Assembly: GCA_903813345.2 (NCBI GenBank)
Contig: CAIIXF020000003.1
Coordinates: 535,633-599,632, forward strand
Direction: 5' to 3'
Length of the DNA stretch: 64,000 bases
From: Owenia fusiformis
Taxonomy: Eukaryota; Annelida; Polychaeta; Sabellida; Oweniidae
The notes beneath the pieces are model-generated. The model was given only the letters and a program-made list of their open reading frames with translations, was not told the origin of the DNA and did not search any database. Of this stretch, positions 1 through 10,990 are shown in pieces. The stretch's first letter is position 1. The number at the start of each line of letters is the position of its first letter. Position numbers and translations under genes: made by a program.

Positions 1-105
1 CAATATTAGGAAGTTACAATATCTTTTACCTTATTTATTGGACACCCTGTATCTGTAATCATTTGCCATAAAGTATTTTAAGAACTTATATTTCTCAAAA
101 ACAAG

Positions 106-224
106 TTACAAAGTAAAACATTTTATCTCGCCACTGGTTATCCCATTCAATATGTGGAGCTCCCTTGTCACAAGATCCTTGATCTCGATCCCAGAGACGG
201 TTGTGTCAAACTCAGAAGCCTCAT
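106..224 (-). CDS. possible 3'-terminal coding exon, unrecognised
   Basis: On the minus strand an acceptor (TTGTATATTACAG) is followed by an open frame, entered in phase 2, of 38 codons ending in TAA. It begins EASEFDTTVSGIEIKDLVTR and ends GEIKCFTL. The composition is protein-like and there is no low complexity. I do not recognise the family. The gene would continue toward higher coordinates, but no upstream exon is convincing. It could be a chance open frame. Confidence 0.3.
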
Positions 225-594
225 CTGTAATATACAAAGATTTGAAATATATAATAACGAGAAATATCAGAATTTTGAATTTTCTAATGTCATTATAAAA
301 CTTGCAATCTACTCTTAATTAGATTAGATTCGCCTGATATGTCACTCCAAGGGAATGCAAGGGGAAAGAAAGTATTACGCAATCTGGGTTTGCACTATAC
401 AAGTTCCCTCTGGAACTCACTACAATATAACAATGAACATTCAAGTACAAAATAAAAGTCAAGTTATATATTTGCTCTTTATGAGCCAAAACAGTTACAA
501 ACAATGCTTTAGAAACAATAGAAAATTATGTACAAAGTCAAACTCATACTACACTAAACTATACAATCACGAATGCCTTAAGGCAGAAAAACAT

Positions 595-736
595 GTGATA
601 TCACTTGAATGTCTCTAAAGTTACTATAAGAAAGCAAGATCAAAAGGTGATATCACTTGAATGTCTCTAAAGTCACTATAAGAAAGCAAGATCAAAAGGT
701 GATATCATTTGAATGTCTCTAAAGTCACTACATAAA
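595..736. repeat. 52-bp tandem repeat, about 2.7 copies
   Basis: Units starting GTGATATCA at 595, 647 and 699 are spaced exactly 52 bp and are nearly identical. The third unit is partial. The rest of 225-770 is AT-rich and shows no other feature. Confidence 0.85.
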
Positions 737-772
737 GTAATCATAAACTCATATTAAACAATCACTATAACA

Positions 773-840
773 CTAGATGTCTATATTTGGGTCTTCTTCA
801 GCAGTTGTGGGATGCTGCCCTTTGTATTCTTTTGTCTGTC
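773..840 (-). CDS. possible short 3'-terminal exon, unrecognised
   Basis: A good acceptor (CATTTTATTTCAG) precedes 22 codons reading QTKEYKGQHPTTAEEDPNID and one more residue, then TAG. It is entered in phase 2, like the candidate exon at 106-224. The two could be alternative last exons of one minus-strand gene. The support is only the splice signal and the hydrophilic open frame. Confidence 0.2.
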
Positions 841-897
841 CTGAAATAAAATGGCGCTCCTGGCCACGGGACTCAACTGTCAACTAATCAAGTTTAT

Positions 898-1995
898 TAA
901 TGTGCAACCTCGTGCAAGTATCCTTAAATTCCTTTATCCAAGTTGCAATGAGGTGCAAACATCCTTTATTTTCGTTATCCGAGGTGCAAATCTCCTTCAA
1001 TTCCTTTATAAAGTGTGCAACCGGGTGCAAATGTCCGCTATGGGTGCAAGTATCCTTAAAATCCTTTATACAGTGTGCAACCGGGTGCAAATGTCCGCTA
1101 TGGGGTGCAAGTATCCTTAAATTCCTTAATCCAAGTTGCAACCAGGTGCAAATGTCCTTTATGGGTGCAACCTGGTGCAAGTATCCTTAAAATCCTTTAT
1201 CCGAGTTGCAACCAGGTGCAAATGTCCTTCAATTCCTTTATCCAAGTTGCAGCCAGGTGCAAATGTCCTTTATGGGTGCAACCTGGTGCAAGTATCCTTA
1301 AAATCCTTTATCTGAGTTGCAACCAGGTGCCCAATGTCCTTTATGGGTGCAACCTGGTGCAAGTATCCTTAAAATCCTTAATCCGAGTTGCAACCAGGTG
1401 CAAATGTCCCTTAAGGGTGCAACCTGGTGCAAGTATCCCTAAAATCCTTTATACAGTGTGCAACCGGGTGGAAATGTCCACTATGGGTGCAAGTATCCTT
1501 AAATTCCTTAATCCAAGTTGCAACCAGGTGCAAATGTCCTTTATGGGTGCAACCTGGTGCAAGTATCCTTAAAAACCTTTATCTGAGTAGCAACCAGGTG
1601 CAAATGTCCTTTATGGGTGCAACTTGGTGCAAGTATCCTTAAAATCCTTTATTTAAGTTGCAACCAGGTGCAAATGTCGTTCAATTCTTTTATCCAAGTT
1701 GCAACCAGGTGCAAATGTCCTTTAAGGGTGCAACCTGGTGCAAGTATCCTTAAAATCCTTGATCTGAGTTGCAACCAGGCGAAAATGTCCTTTATGGGTG
1801 CAACCTGGTGGAAGTATCCTTAAAATCCTTTATCCGAGTTGCAACCAGGTGCAAATGTCCTTTATGGGTGCAACCTGGTGCAAGTATCCTTAAAATTCTT
1901 TATCCGAGTTGCAACCAGGTGCAAATGTCTTTTAAAGGTGCAACCTGGGGCAAATATCCCTAAAATCCTTTATACAGTGTGCAACCGGGTGCAAA
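898..1995. repeat. TGCAA-rich minisatellite array 1 (70-bp unit)
   Basis: About 15 tandem units of roughly 70 bp, each made of two related halves (GGGTGCAACCTGGTGCAAG and GAGTTGCAACCAGGTGCAAA) separated by TATCCTTAAAATCC or TGTCCTTTAT. Some units lack one half. Long frames stay open on both strands, but they are repeats of the same short peptide. I do not call a protein. Confidence 0.9.
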
Positions 1996-3480
1996 TGTCC
2001 CTAAATTGATTATTGTGGGTGCAAATGTCCCTTGCACCTGTATGGGGTTGCAAAGTTGGTTGCAACTCTCCCAAATGGTTATAATGGGTGAAAATATCCC
2101 TTACACCTATATGGGGTTGCAAAGTTGGTTGCAACTCTCCCAAATGGTTATAATGGGTGCAAATACTCCTTGCACCGATATGGGATTGCAAAGTTAATTG
2201 CATCTCTCCCAAATGTCCTTCCGTTGGTTATTTTGGGTGCAAATATCCCTTGCACTGATATAGAGTTGCAAAATTGGTTGCAACTCTTCCAAGTGTCCTT
2301 CTGTGGTTTTATTTTGGGTGCAAATATCCCTTGCACCGATATGGGGTTGCAAAATTGGTTGCAACTCTTCTAAATGTCCTTGAATTGATTATTTTGTGTG
2401 CAAATATCCGTTGCACCAATATGGGGTTGCAAAGTTGGTTGCAACTCTCCCAAATGGTTATAATGGGTGCAAATATCCCTTACACCTATATGGGGTTGCA
2501 AAGTTGGTTGCAACTCTCCAAAATGGTTATAATGGGTGCAAATACTCCTTGCACCGATATGGGGTTGCAAAGTTAATTGCAACTCTCCCAAATGTCCTTC
2601 CGTTGATTATTTTGGGTGCAAATATCCCTTGCACCGATATGAGGTTGCAAAATTGGTTGCAACTCTTCCAAGTGTCCTTCCGTGGTTTTATTTTGGGTGC
2701 AAATATCCCTTGCACCGATATGAGGTTGCAAAATTGGTTGCAACTCTTCCGAATGTCCTTGAATTGATTATTTTGTGTGCAAATATCCGTTGCACCAATA
2801 TGGGGTTGCAAAGTTGGTTGCAACTCTCCCAAATGGTTATAATGGGTGCAAATACCCCTTGCACTGATATAGGGTTGCAAAGTTAATTGCAACTCTCCCA
2901 AATGTCCTTCCATTGATTATTTTGGGTGCAAATATCCCTTGCACCAATATGGGATTGCAAAGTTGGTTGCAACTCTCCCAAATGGTTATAATGGGTGCAA
3001 ATATCCCTTACACCTATATGGGGTTACAAAGTTGGTTGCAACTCTCCAAAATGTCCTTCTGTTGATCATTTTGTGTGCAAATATCCATTGCACCAATATT
3101 GGGTTGCAAAATTGGTTGCAACTCTCCCAAGTTTCCTTCCGTGGTTTATTTTGGGTGCAAATATCCCTTGCACCGATATGGGGTTGCACCTATATGGGGT
3201 TGCACCTATATGGGGTTGCAAAGTTGGTTGCAACTCTCCAAAATGTTTTTCTGTTGATTATTTTGTGTGCAAATATCCGTTGCACCAATATGGGGTTGCA
3301 AAATTGGTTGCAACTCTCCCAAGTGTCCTTCCGTGGTTTATTTTGGGTGCAAATATCCCTTGCACCGATATTGGGTTGCAAAATTTGGTGCAACTCTCCC
3401 AAGTGTCCTTCTGTTGATTATTTTGGTGCAAATATCCATTGCACCAATATGGGGTTGCAAAATTGGTTGCAACTCTCCCA
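1996..3480. repeat. TGCAA-rich minisatellite array 2 (about 66-80 bp unit)
   Basis: About 20 units of the type GGGTGCAAATATCCCTTGCA, then CCGATATGGGGTTGCAAAGT and TGGTTGCAACTCTCCCAAAT, followed by either a long spacer (TGTCCTTCCGTTGATTATTTT) or a short one (GGTTATAATG). Each unit holds a hairpin GGTGCAA-ATATCCC-TTGCACC. The array abuts array 1 and shares its TGCAA core, so the two probably have a common origin. Confidence 0.9.
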
Positions 3481-4180
3481 AATAACAATGTTGGTAAAAT
3501 TAATGAATAAAAATACACATACAATCTCGGCAAATATAGTAATAGATACAATCCGATTTGAATCTCTAAAACAATGCACAAAATGTCCAGGCTAAAAGAA
3601 ACGGACAAACTGTGATGATATTTGATCGAAAATCCTTCGTCAATTACTCAACAAAATATTCCTACTTACGTCTCCGAAGCTGTTTCAGTCTCTAATTCTT
3701 TGTCGCACAACAACTTGACAAACCGGTCAAATTCCATTTATATGCCCCGTGCGGACGTTTTGGACTGCATAAATCTGATTGGTTAATACTGCCAAAAACT
3801 AGGTTAGTATGCTGGTGAGGTTCCCCAATGGGCGATAATATGAAATTTTGTAATTGCTGTATCTATGGCCCAACAATATGAATTAAGATCACAAATATTA
3901 CGTAAAATTAGAATCTATTTTCAGAACTACGATTAAATATTAAACATTGGATGTAATAACAGAAAGAATCTACATGAAAGAATCATGAGAAATGTGATTT
4001 AATAAAGTACCAGATGCGGGCAATTTGAATTCACGAAAATGGAAACGTAGAATTAAAGTGCACTAAAATAGACAAACCAGACTCGCGATTGATCGAAACT
4101 GAAGTTATGTATAAACTCTAGATACTAACCAGAACAACGGCAACGCCAAAGCGTAGCGAATCCCATCGAACGGAAATGGC
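3481..4180. other. unique AT-rich sequence, no feature seen
   Basis: No convincing exon or repeat was seen here. Confidence 0.4.
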
Positions 4181-4199
4181 TGGCATTTTTACAAACGAA

Positions 4200-5250
4200 G
4201 CGCAAATATCATAAAACAACACACCAGAAAGGCCACCATTTTCAAAATGGTTGCTCATTAGCCAAGTTGTCATCAGAAGAAATAATATGCTTTTAAGTAG
4301 CCACCTCTAAAATTTTTGAAAAATCACACACGTACTTGCAAAATAACATACATAAAAATGGTGGCCATTTTGAAAAATGGCCGACTGCTCACCAAAGTTT
4401 TATTAGACAATATGCCATGCTTAAAGTATTCACATATCAAATATGAACAAAATCAAATCGCTCCACTACTTTTCGAGTTATGGTAAAATACGTTAAAATG
4501 GCGGCCATTTTTCAAAATGGCCACCTTCTACCAAAAGCGTCATTAGAAATAGACAGTGTGCCATGCTTATAGTATTCACATACCAAATATGAACAAAATC
4601 ACTCCCCTACTTTTCAAATTATAGTGAAATACGTTAAAATGGCGGCCATTTTTCAAAATTGTTTTCAAAATGGCCGCCTTCTACCAAAAGTGTCAAAGGA
4701 CAGTGTCCAATGCTTAAAGTATTCACATACCAAAAATGAACAAAATCGCTCCACTACTTTTCGAGTTATAGTGAAATATGTTAAAATGGCGGCCATTTTA
4801 AAAATTTATTTCAAAATGGCCGCCTTCTACCAAAAGTGTCTTTAGACAGTGTGCAATGCTTATAGTATTCACATACCAAATATGAACAAAATTGCTCCAC
4901 TATTTTTTGAGTTACAGCAAAAATCGTAAAATGACAAGTAAAGGCCGCCATTTTTCAAGATGGCTGCCATGTGCTTCTTCAATATCTACATTTGTAGCAT
5001 TATTAATGTCCTTTATAATTTTTTTACATTTAAAACATATTGCTATTGCAGTTTTACATATTGCACCTAAATTACTGTAAAATCGTCACTAAAATGGCCG
5101 CCATTTTAAAATGAGTGGCCATTTTAAAAATCGGCTTTCGAGCAGAACTTCTACCCCCATAGGGTATATGTGTACAAAATATGAACAAAATCGGGCCAAG
5201 GGTATTTGAGTTATTGCCCGCCCGGCCGGCCGGACGGACGTACGTACGTA
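4200..5250. repeat. diverged tandem repeats around an AAAATGGCGGCCATTTT core
   Basis: Four to six imperfect copies of a unit of roughly 150-180 bp: an inverted core AAAATGGCGGCCATTTT, then CTACCAAAAGTGTCATTAG, ATGCTTATAGTATTCACATA, CCAAATATGAACAAAATCGC and CTTTTCGAGTTATAGTGAAA. The block ends in a GC-rich CCGGCC / ACGT microsatellite (5218-5252). The frames inside are not protein-like. Confidence 0.7.
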
Positions 5251-5706
5251 CGGATGGAGGCGTTCCTTATATCCCTCAAAACTTTGTTCGATGGGATAAT
5301 AAACCCTATTCTACTCACCTAAGGCAGAAATATGTGTTAATAAGGTGTGATAACTAAATTTGTCAGAGCACTAGTGCACTGTACTGGAAAAATGTATTTC
5401 GGGCATTTTATATCCAACCGGCTTTTGTGGAACGAAAATGCTAAAATTAATTTTTCACCACAATATAGCAATACTTTAGAGAGATCTCAGAATCAAGGAA
5501 AATGAAATAGTCTACTTAGATATTTGCAAAAATTACAATCATTTATAAAACAGTTGCCATTTTGAATTTTTTTCTGTTGCAAAGAACTACTGAAATCACA
5601 AATTTACTATGTTAGTACATCTTTCCAACAAATTGAAGAAAATTAATCTCCTAGTAATCGAGTCTATCCCTACCAAAAAATTAAAATCAAATTCGAAGAT
5701 TATTAA
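5251..5706. other. AT-rich 3' flank of the minus-strand gene
   Basis: No coding or repeat signal apart from being downstream of the stop codon at 5707-5709 on the minus strand. Confidence 0.4.
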
Positions 5707-6705
5707 CTAACAGTCACTGTACACCTGTGTTGCCTCCTCTCCTCCCATGGCAGGTTTAGCCTCAATACCCGCTGGTGTTGCCTCCTCTCCTGTGGTGGGT
5801 TCAGCCTCGATACTAGATGTTGCCTCCTTCATTCCCGTGGCGGATTCAGCCTCAATACACGCTGGTGTTGCCTCCTCCCCCATGGCGGGTTCAGCCTCAA
5901 TACTAGATGTTGCCTCCTTCATTCCCGTGGCGGATTCAGCCTCAATACCCGCTGGTGTTGCCTCCTCTCCCATGGCGGGTTCAGCCTTGATACTGGATGT
6001 TGCCTCCTTCATTCCCTGGAGGATTCAGCATCAAAACCTGCTGGTGTTGCCTCCTCTCCCATGGCGGGTTCAGCCTCGATACTAGATGTTGCCTCCTTCA
6101 TTCCTGTGGCGGATTCAGCCTCAATACCCGCTGGTGTTGCTTCCTCTCCCGTGGCGGGTTCAGCCTCGATACTAGATGTTGCCTCCTACATTCCTGTGGC
6201 GGATTCAGCCTCAATACCCGCTGGTGTTGCCTCCTCTCCCGTGGCAGGTTCAGCCTCAATACTAGATGTTGCCTCCTTCATTCCTGTGGCAGATTCAGCC
6301 TCAATACCAGCTGGTGCTGCCTCCTCTCCCGTGCCGGGCTCAGCCTCGATACTGGATGTTGCCTCCTTTATTCCCATTGCGGATTAAGCCTCAATTCCCG
6401 CTGGTGTTGCCTCCTCTCCCGTGGCGGGTTCAGCCTCGATACTAGATGTTGCCTCCTTCATTCCCGTGGCGGGTTCGTCTCGATACTAGATGTTGCCTCC
6501 TTCATTCCCGTGGCGGATTCAGCCTCATTACCCACTGGTGTTGCCTCCTCTCCCGTGGCGGGTTCAGCCTTGATACTGGCGGGTTCAGCCTTGATACTGG
6601 ATGTTGCCTCCATTCCCATGGTGGATTCAGCCTCCAAACTTGCTGGTCTAGCCTCAGTCCCTTTCACAGGTCCACCCATATCCACCAGAGCCTTTGTAAG
6701 CGCAC
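5707..6705 (-). CDS. last exon of a repeat-bearing gene (coding minisatellite), possibly a pseudogene
   Basis: After an acceptor (TTTTACCTTAG) the minus strand reads GALTKALVDMGGPVKGTEAR and enters an Ala/Glu/Ser/Pro-rich repeat: 15-residue modules such as EATSSIEAEPATG and EATPAGIEAESATG alternating. It ends with VYSDC and a stop. The DNA unit is 45+45 bp, a multiple of three. The acceptor is in phase with the exon at 6929-7076 (phase 1). The frame changes twice inside the repeat, each time where a unit lacks one base (near 6470 and near 6020). This means either a decayed gene or assembly error in the repeat. The plus strand is also open over most of the array but has no splice support. The product is unrecognised; it would be acidic and low in complexity. 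Confidence 0.5.
5740..6660. repeat. 90-bp (2 x 45 bp) GC-rich minisatellite
   Basis: About ten 90-bp higher-order units, each a pair of related 45-bp modules, one with ACCCGCTGGTGTTGCCTCC and one with TACTAGATGTTGCCTCC. It is much more GC-rich than its surroundings and forms the body of the last exon above. Confidence 0.9.
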
Positions 6706-6928
6706 CTAAGGTAAAACATCAGACTGACTACATCTTTGAACTAGAAAACAGCAACTCCACAGAGAAGCAAATCCCATCAAACAAGACATATTTTAATAAA
6801 TACCTTATCATTTGGTGACATGATACAACAAATATATACTAATAAAACATATAACATTTATAACCTTTGAAATGGTGAAACTGGGTAACTACCTACACGC
6901 ATTTGAGTTATTCAATAACAATGTTTAC

Positions 6929-7076
6929 CTTTTCCAACCTGCTTAAGAATCTGCTTAAGAATCTGCTGAAGTAGATCTGGATTTAAGTCACCAATTCAAG
7001 GAGCACAAGGTGTTTCACCAAAATAATTTAAATTGACCTCCTTTAGCCTGCTTTGTCCGACAACTCTAAGCACATC
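6929..7076 (-). CDS. internal exon of the repeat-bearing gene
   Basis: Bounded by acceptor TTAATATTTCAG and donor GGAAAAG|GTAAAC; 148 bp. It reads DVLRVVGQSRLKEVNLNYFG, continues ETPCAP, meets one in-frame TGA, and then stays in the same frame through a leucine/glutamine helix (LLQQILKQILKQVGK). Entry phase 0 and exit phase 1 fit the neighbouring exons at 7399-7517 and 5707-6705. The single TGA may be a true inactivation, a polymorphism or a base-call error. Confidence 0.5.
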
Positions 7077-7398
7077 CTGAAATATTAAAGTAGATTTATT
7101 TAACCTTTAGCATCCTACAGGAACCACATTTTCGATTTGAATTTACAGCTATCTGGGCTTTTGAAAGCCGATAATGGATATTCAAATTTGAATTATTTTT
7201 CAAAAAATTGATAGATGGAAATAAGATTTGACTAGAGCATGCTAAATGTTAACCGAGGTTCCAAATAAATATTTTCTCCCAGTTTTTTCTGCAAATCAAT
7301 TTTTCAGAAAATGAATGCTGATTTTTTCAAAAAATTTGTCTTTTATAGTTGGAAGGTATGTTATCACTACTTTTAATATTTCTTGTATGTATACATAC

Positions 7399-7517
7399 CC
7401 TTGATGGAGTGACAACTTTCTTTTTCTTCTTTGTCAGTTCTTCTTGCTCAGCTTCTCTCTTTTTCCTCTTAATCATTGTTGTATTAGACTGCATGAGGCT
7501 GTCATCTAACTGGATAG
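7399..7517 (-). CDS. upstream exon of the repeat-bearing gene, lysine-rich
   Basis: Acceptor TACTATTTTCAG and donor TCAAGG|GTATGT frame 119 bp reading IQLDDSLMQSNTTMIKRKKR then EAEQEELTKKKKKVVTPSR. The basic stretches could be a nuclear localisation signal. The phases (2 in, 0 out) agree with the next exon. Exons farther upstream would lie beyond the DNA element starting at 7743, and I could not find them. Confidence 0.5.
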
Positions 7518-7654
7518 CTGAAAATAGTAATCATATGGAGTTGAGAAATGAAATGAGAATAATTACTATATTACATATATATCGGTGGGAATCTGGTATA
7601 AACTTATTATATGATCCAAAAGTGTTCTAACCCTAAATGAAAAGTTTGAAATAT

Positions 7655-7742
7655 TCACTGAGTTAGATATCTAACCCTGTGGATGGCACAAGGGTTAGAT
7701 AAAATAGTTAGATCAGAAGAGGGTTAGATATCTAGCCCTGTG
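7655..7742. repeat. short repeat with GTTAGATATCTAAC palindrome (left flank)
   Basis: Contains a perfect 14-bp palindrome GTTAGATATCTAAC followed by CCTGTG, then AGGGTTAGATAAAATAGTTA, then a second diverged palindrome ending CCCTGTG. The same sequence resumes at 10885, so one repeat was split by the element at 7743-10884. Confidence 0.7.
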
Positions 7743-8937
7743 CATACCTGACAACCTACCGTATTTTTACGGGAATCTACCGTAAATTTTTCGTTTTTCC
7801 GTAAAAAAATGACAAACTACCGTAAAAAAATACCATCTTTTTCCCATAAAAACGCCCGTAAAAAAATCTACCGTATTTTTTTCGAAATCTACCGTAAAAT
7901 TTTTTTTTTAAAACTCCTTTATTCCATGAGAACGGCCGTAAAATCTACCGTAAACTTTTGAAAATCTACCGTAAATTTTCGAAAATCTACCGTACTTTTG
8001 TTCAAACTACCGTAAAATTTCCCGTTATTGTTGGGAAATGCTGAAAAATGGAAGTCTTCCTGTACTGTCCCTGTAATATTTCTTCACCAACCCGAATATA
8101 AATAGGTATCGGCAGGTCTGTGGTTATCAGGTTATTGCGCATTTATCTAAGTAAGCTTGCGTGTAAGCTTGCGTCCAAACACCAACTACCACTAGCTAGA
8201 AAGAATTCGTTCTGCCATGATTTTTGTAGTTAACCAAACCCTTTTGTACACAGATATGAGCGTAGCGCCTATTACACAAAATACGCTCAGGCGTACCAAA
8301 TGAATTTGAAAAAAATAAAAATTTGTTAAAATGCATTAATTTATTTGCGAATTTATTGATGCTTCCTACCGTGTCTGTATTTTTACGATTGTCAACATTT
8401 AAAGTTGATAAAAACGCTTAGATTCCATCAAATAACGTAATTGAAAAAAATTTCCCGGGGAAGCAAATCGGCCACGCAATCAGGCATCTCCGTGTGTGCG
8501 TACCGACTCAAAATATTGTTTTAGCGTATGAAATATGCGTAGTTTGATTTGTTAAATCAATTTGTTTACAGTACGATAAAATGTTGTATTTTTCATCAGA
8601 ACACATTATATCAGTAACAAATACATAATTAAAAAATAAAGCATTGAGTTTGGGTTTATTATAAAAGTATTGTGATATCCGAATCTGAACGATGTCTCAG
8701 GGGAAAGGTTTCAGCAAATGCTCATAACATATTATTTTTGAAAGACAATTGATCTGTACTTATTTTCTATTTGTGCCAGACCAACACATTGATATCATTA
8801 GAGACTTGCGAGTGAACAAATCAATATTTAATACCATATGATTCGAATGTTATATGAACATTATGTCTGTCATTTCAATTCGTTAAAGTGATAGATCATC
8901 TAGATGATGAGTAAAAACGTGTAAAATCCATATTTTG

Positions 8938-9821
8938 TAGAGGTGTGAATTTTTAATCGATCATCGATTAATTGATCGACACGCATTTAATCGAATAAGA
9001 TTCTTATTACTCAATTAACTGATTCTCAAAAAGTTAATCTTCAATATCCCGCCGCGAGTAAGCTTACGTGACGTCACTGACTGATTGAGCAGTGAATGTC
9101 AGGTTGCCACGCCAAGCTCAAACTACCAAACAAACTGATTACCCTAAGACTGACGCTTACCTGTGACCTTTGTTGTTTTTGAGTTTAATACTAATCCAAT
9201 ACATCCCATTGGTTTATTCAGTAGAAGTATGCGATCAAATTCAAGGTGAATAGTGGTGTATAATTTGAATGCAACCGTCCCAATTTTATTCAGTTCAGAA
9301 GCGGTCGAAAAATGGCGACAACACCAGGAAAAAGAAGTTATTTATGGAAACATTTCAACAAAGAAGACGATGATTGCGTCAAATGTGTGCTCTGCAAAAC
9401 TAATACAAATATTTAAACAGTACATCTACTCTAAACTTCCACTTGTCAAATGTACACGGGGAAACTCCGAAAATAAATACTCCGACGTCGCCAATAACTT
9501 CATTTCTTGTCAGATTGTCGTGACCCGTTTCTATTGTATTCTATTTTTTATTGTAAAAATCGTCTGGAATTCAGAAATATATACCTTGATACTACCAATA
9601 CACCTGAATGGGAATTTGCAAGGAAAACTTGAGAAAAGGTGAGGGAAAATAACTCTCGAATTATCGATTTATCGCCCACAAGAAAGTTACCGAAAAATCA
9701 AGTTTGTGTCAGATATCCATGCATACGTTATCAGTTTATGCTGGGGTCGATTAACCGATGATTAATCGATTAATATGTTTCGTTGATCGATTAAGTAATG
9801 TGCAATCGGTGCACACCTCTA
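8938..9821 (+). mobile_element. small hAT element with perfect 8-bp target duplication
   Basis: Termini TAGAGGTGTG (8938) and CACACCTCTA (ending 9821) are exact inverted repeats flanked by the identical octamer ATATTTTG (8930-8937 and 9822-9829). Eight-base duplications and such termini are typical of hAT. Subterminal stretches near both ends are rich in ATCGATTAAT motifs. At 884 bp it is too short for a full transposase and keeps only a BED-finger remnant. Confidence 0.85.
9312..9509 (+). pseudogene. BED zinc-finger remnant of a hAT transposase
   Basis: From an ATG at 9312 the frame reads MATTPGKRSYLWKHFNKEDD then DCVKCVLCKTNTN and stops. About a shifted frame later come STSTLNFHLSNVHGETPK. 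The spacing of aromatic W..F, then C..C and H...H, is the BED finger pattern found at the N terminus of hAT transposases. One frameshift separates the cysteine and histidine halves, and the catalytic part is absent. Confidence 0.65.
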
Positions 9822-10884
9822 ATATTTTGTATTTCAGTAAATGTTTCATTGGTATTTCCAAACATCCTGATATCTAAAAAAACTGGTTAGAAGGTGAATA
9901 AAAGTGGAGATATGAATATTGTGTTCGTATTTTGAATCAATCTAGATTTATTGTAAAAAAGTACATTTTGCTGAAACATTAAAATCCAAAGTTGCTGTCA
10001 GTCCATTGTAGGCATGGTAAATGAAGAATAAAAAGTGTTTAGTCTCTATTTATTCTTGAAAATAGTATATCTATTTTTTCTTGAAAATAATAGTTTCGTA
10101 TAATTCTCAGGTGGTAGTTCTGCTTTACAAACTGTAATTATCAAAAGCACTCTTGCAGTAAAATATGTATTCACAATAACAAAAACAATATGACCACGTA
10201 AACATTGTATTAATATAGAAAACCGCATTGTATAAAGGTTTAACTACCGCATTTTTCAAAATCTACCGAAAAATACTGCATTTTGGCAAATCTTTGGCAA
10301 GAGTACCAGTTTTTCAAAAAATTACCGTAAAAACTACTGCAAGTTTCAAAATCTACCGTAAAATTACGGCATTTTTTCAAAATCTTCCGCAAAAGTACAG
10401 TTTTTTCCAAAAATTACTGTAAAAACTACCGCAATTTTCGAAATCTACCGTTAAACTACCGCATTTTTTCAAAATTTTCCGCAAAACTACCGGTTTTTTT
10501 AAAAAAACTACCGCATTTTTTCAAAATCTACCGTAAAACTACCCCATTTTTTCAGAATCTTTCGCAAAACTACCGTTTTTTTCAAAAAAATTAATGTAAA
10601 AATTACCGCATTTTTTAAATCTACCGTTAAACTACCGCATTTATTCTAAATCTTCCGCAAAACTACCGCTTTTTCAAATTCCTACCGCAAACCTCTGAAA
10701 CTACAGTATTTTTTAAAAATCTACCGCAAAAACTACCATATTTTTTAAAATCTACCGCAAAAACTACCGTAATTTTGTTGAAAAATACCGCAAAAACTAC
10801 CGTATTTTGAAAAAATCTACCGCAAAAATACAGCAATTTTAAAAAAATCTATCGCAAAATTTTGGTCTTAGGTTGGCAGGTATG

Positions 10885-10990
10885 CCTGTGTGTCGCACAG
10901 AGTTAGATAAAATAGTTAGATCAGAAAAGGGTTAGATATCTAGTCCTGTGCGACGCACAAGGGCTAGATAAAATAGTTAGATCAGGCAAG
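10885..10990. repeat. right half of the split GTTAGAT repeat
   Basis: Resumes with CCTGTG and continues with two copies of GTTAGATAAAATAGTTAGAT (one as GGGCTAGAT...), matching 7655-7742. Confidence 0.65.

Larger units (their letters stand above)
7743..10884. mobile_element. 3.1-kb DNA element with CATACCTG termini and subterminal CTACCG arrays
   Basis: The ends are inverted: CATACCTGACAACCTA on the left and TAGGTTGGCAGGTATG on the right, 15 of 16 matching. They are flanked by a direct 6-bp CCTGTG (7737-7742, 10885-10890). Inside the ends are degenerate direct arrays of CTACCGTAAAA/CTACCGCATTTT (about 7760-8040 and 10240-10870), resembling the subterminal motif clusters where transposases of some superfamilies bind. 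No transposase of its own is visible. The interior holds AT-rich sequence and a nested hAT element. The superfamily is undetermined. Confidence 0.65.

Noticed and set aside
898-3595. Many long open frames on both strands (up to 218 codons) in the TGCAA arrays
   Set aside because: They are translations of tandem units, open in several frames at once, with unit lengths that are not consistently multiples of three and no splice or start context.
6738-6773. Word AACTAGAAAACAGCAACTCCACA shared with 21949, 25787 and 28586 (up to 36 bp at 25787)
   Set aside because: In the gene at 5707-7517 it falls in an intron, and in the duplicated segment it has no clear coding role; probably a short shared repeat.
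5747-6818. Plus-strand frames of up to 273 codons over the 90-bp repeat
   Set aside because: The minus strand has three exons with matching splice phases. The plus frames follow from the repeat's composition and lack splice support. The frame 5997-6818 switches module register where a base is missing.
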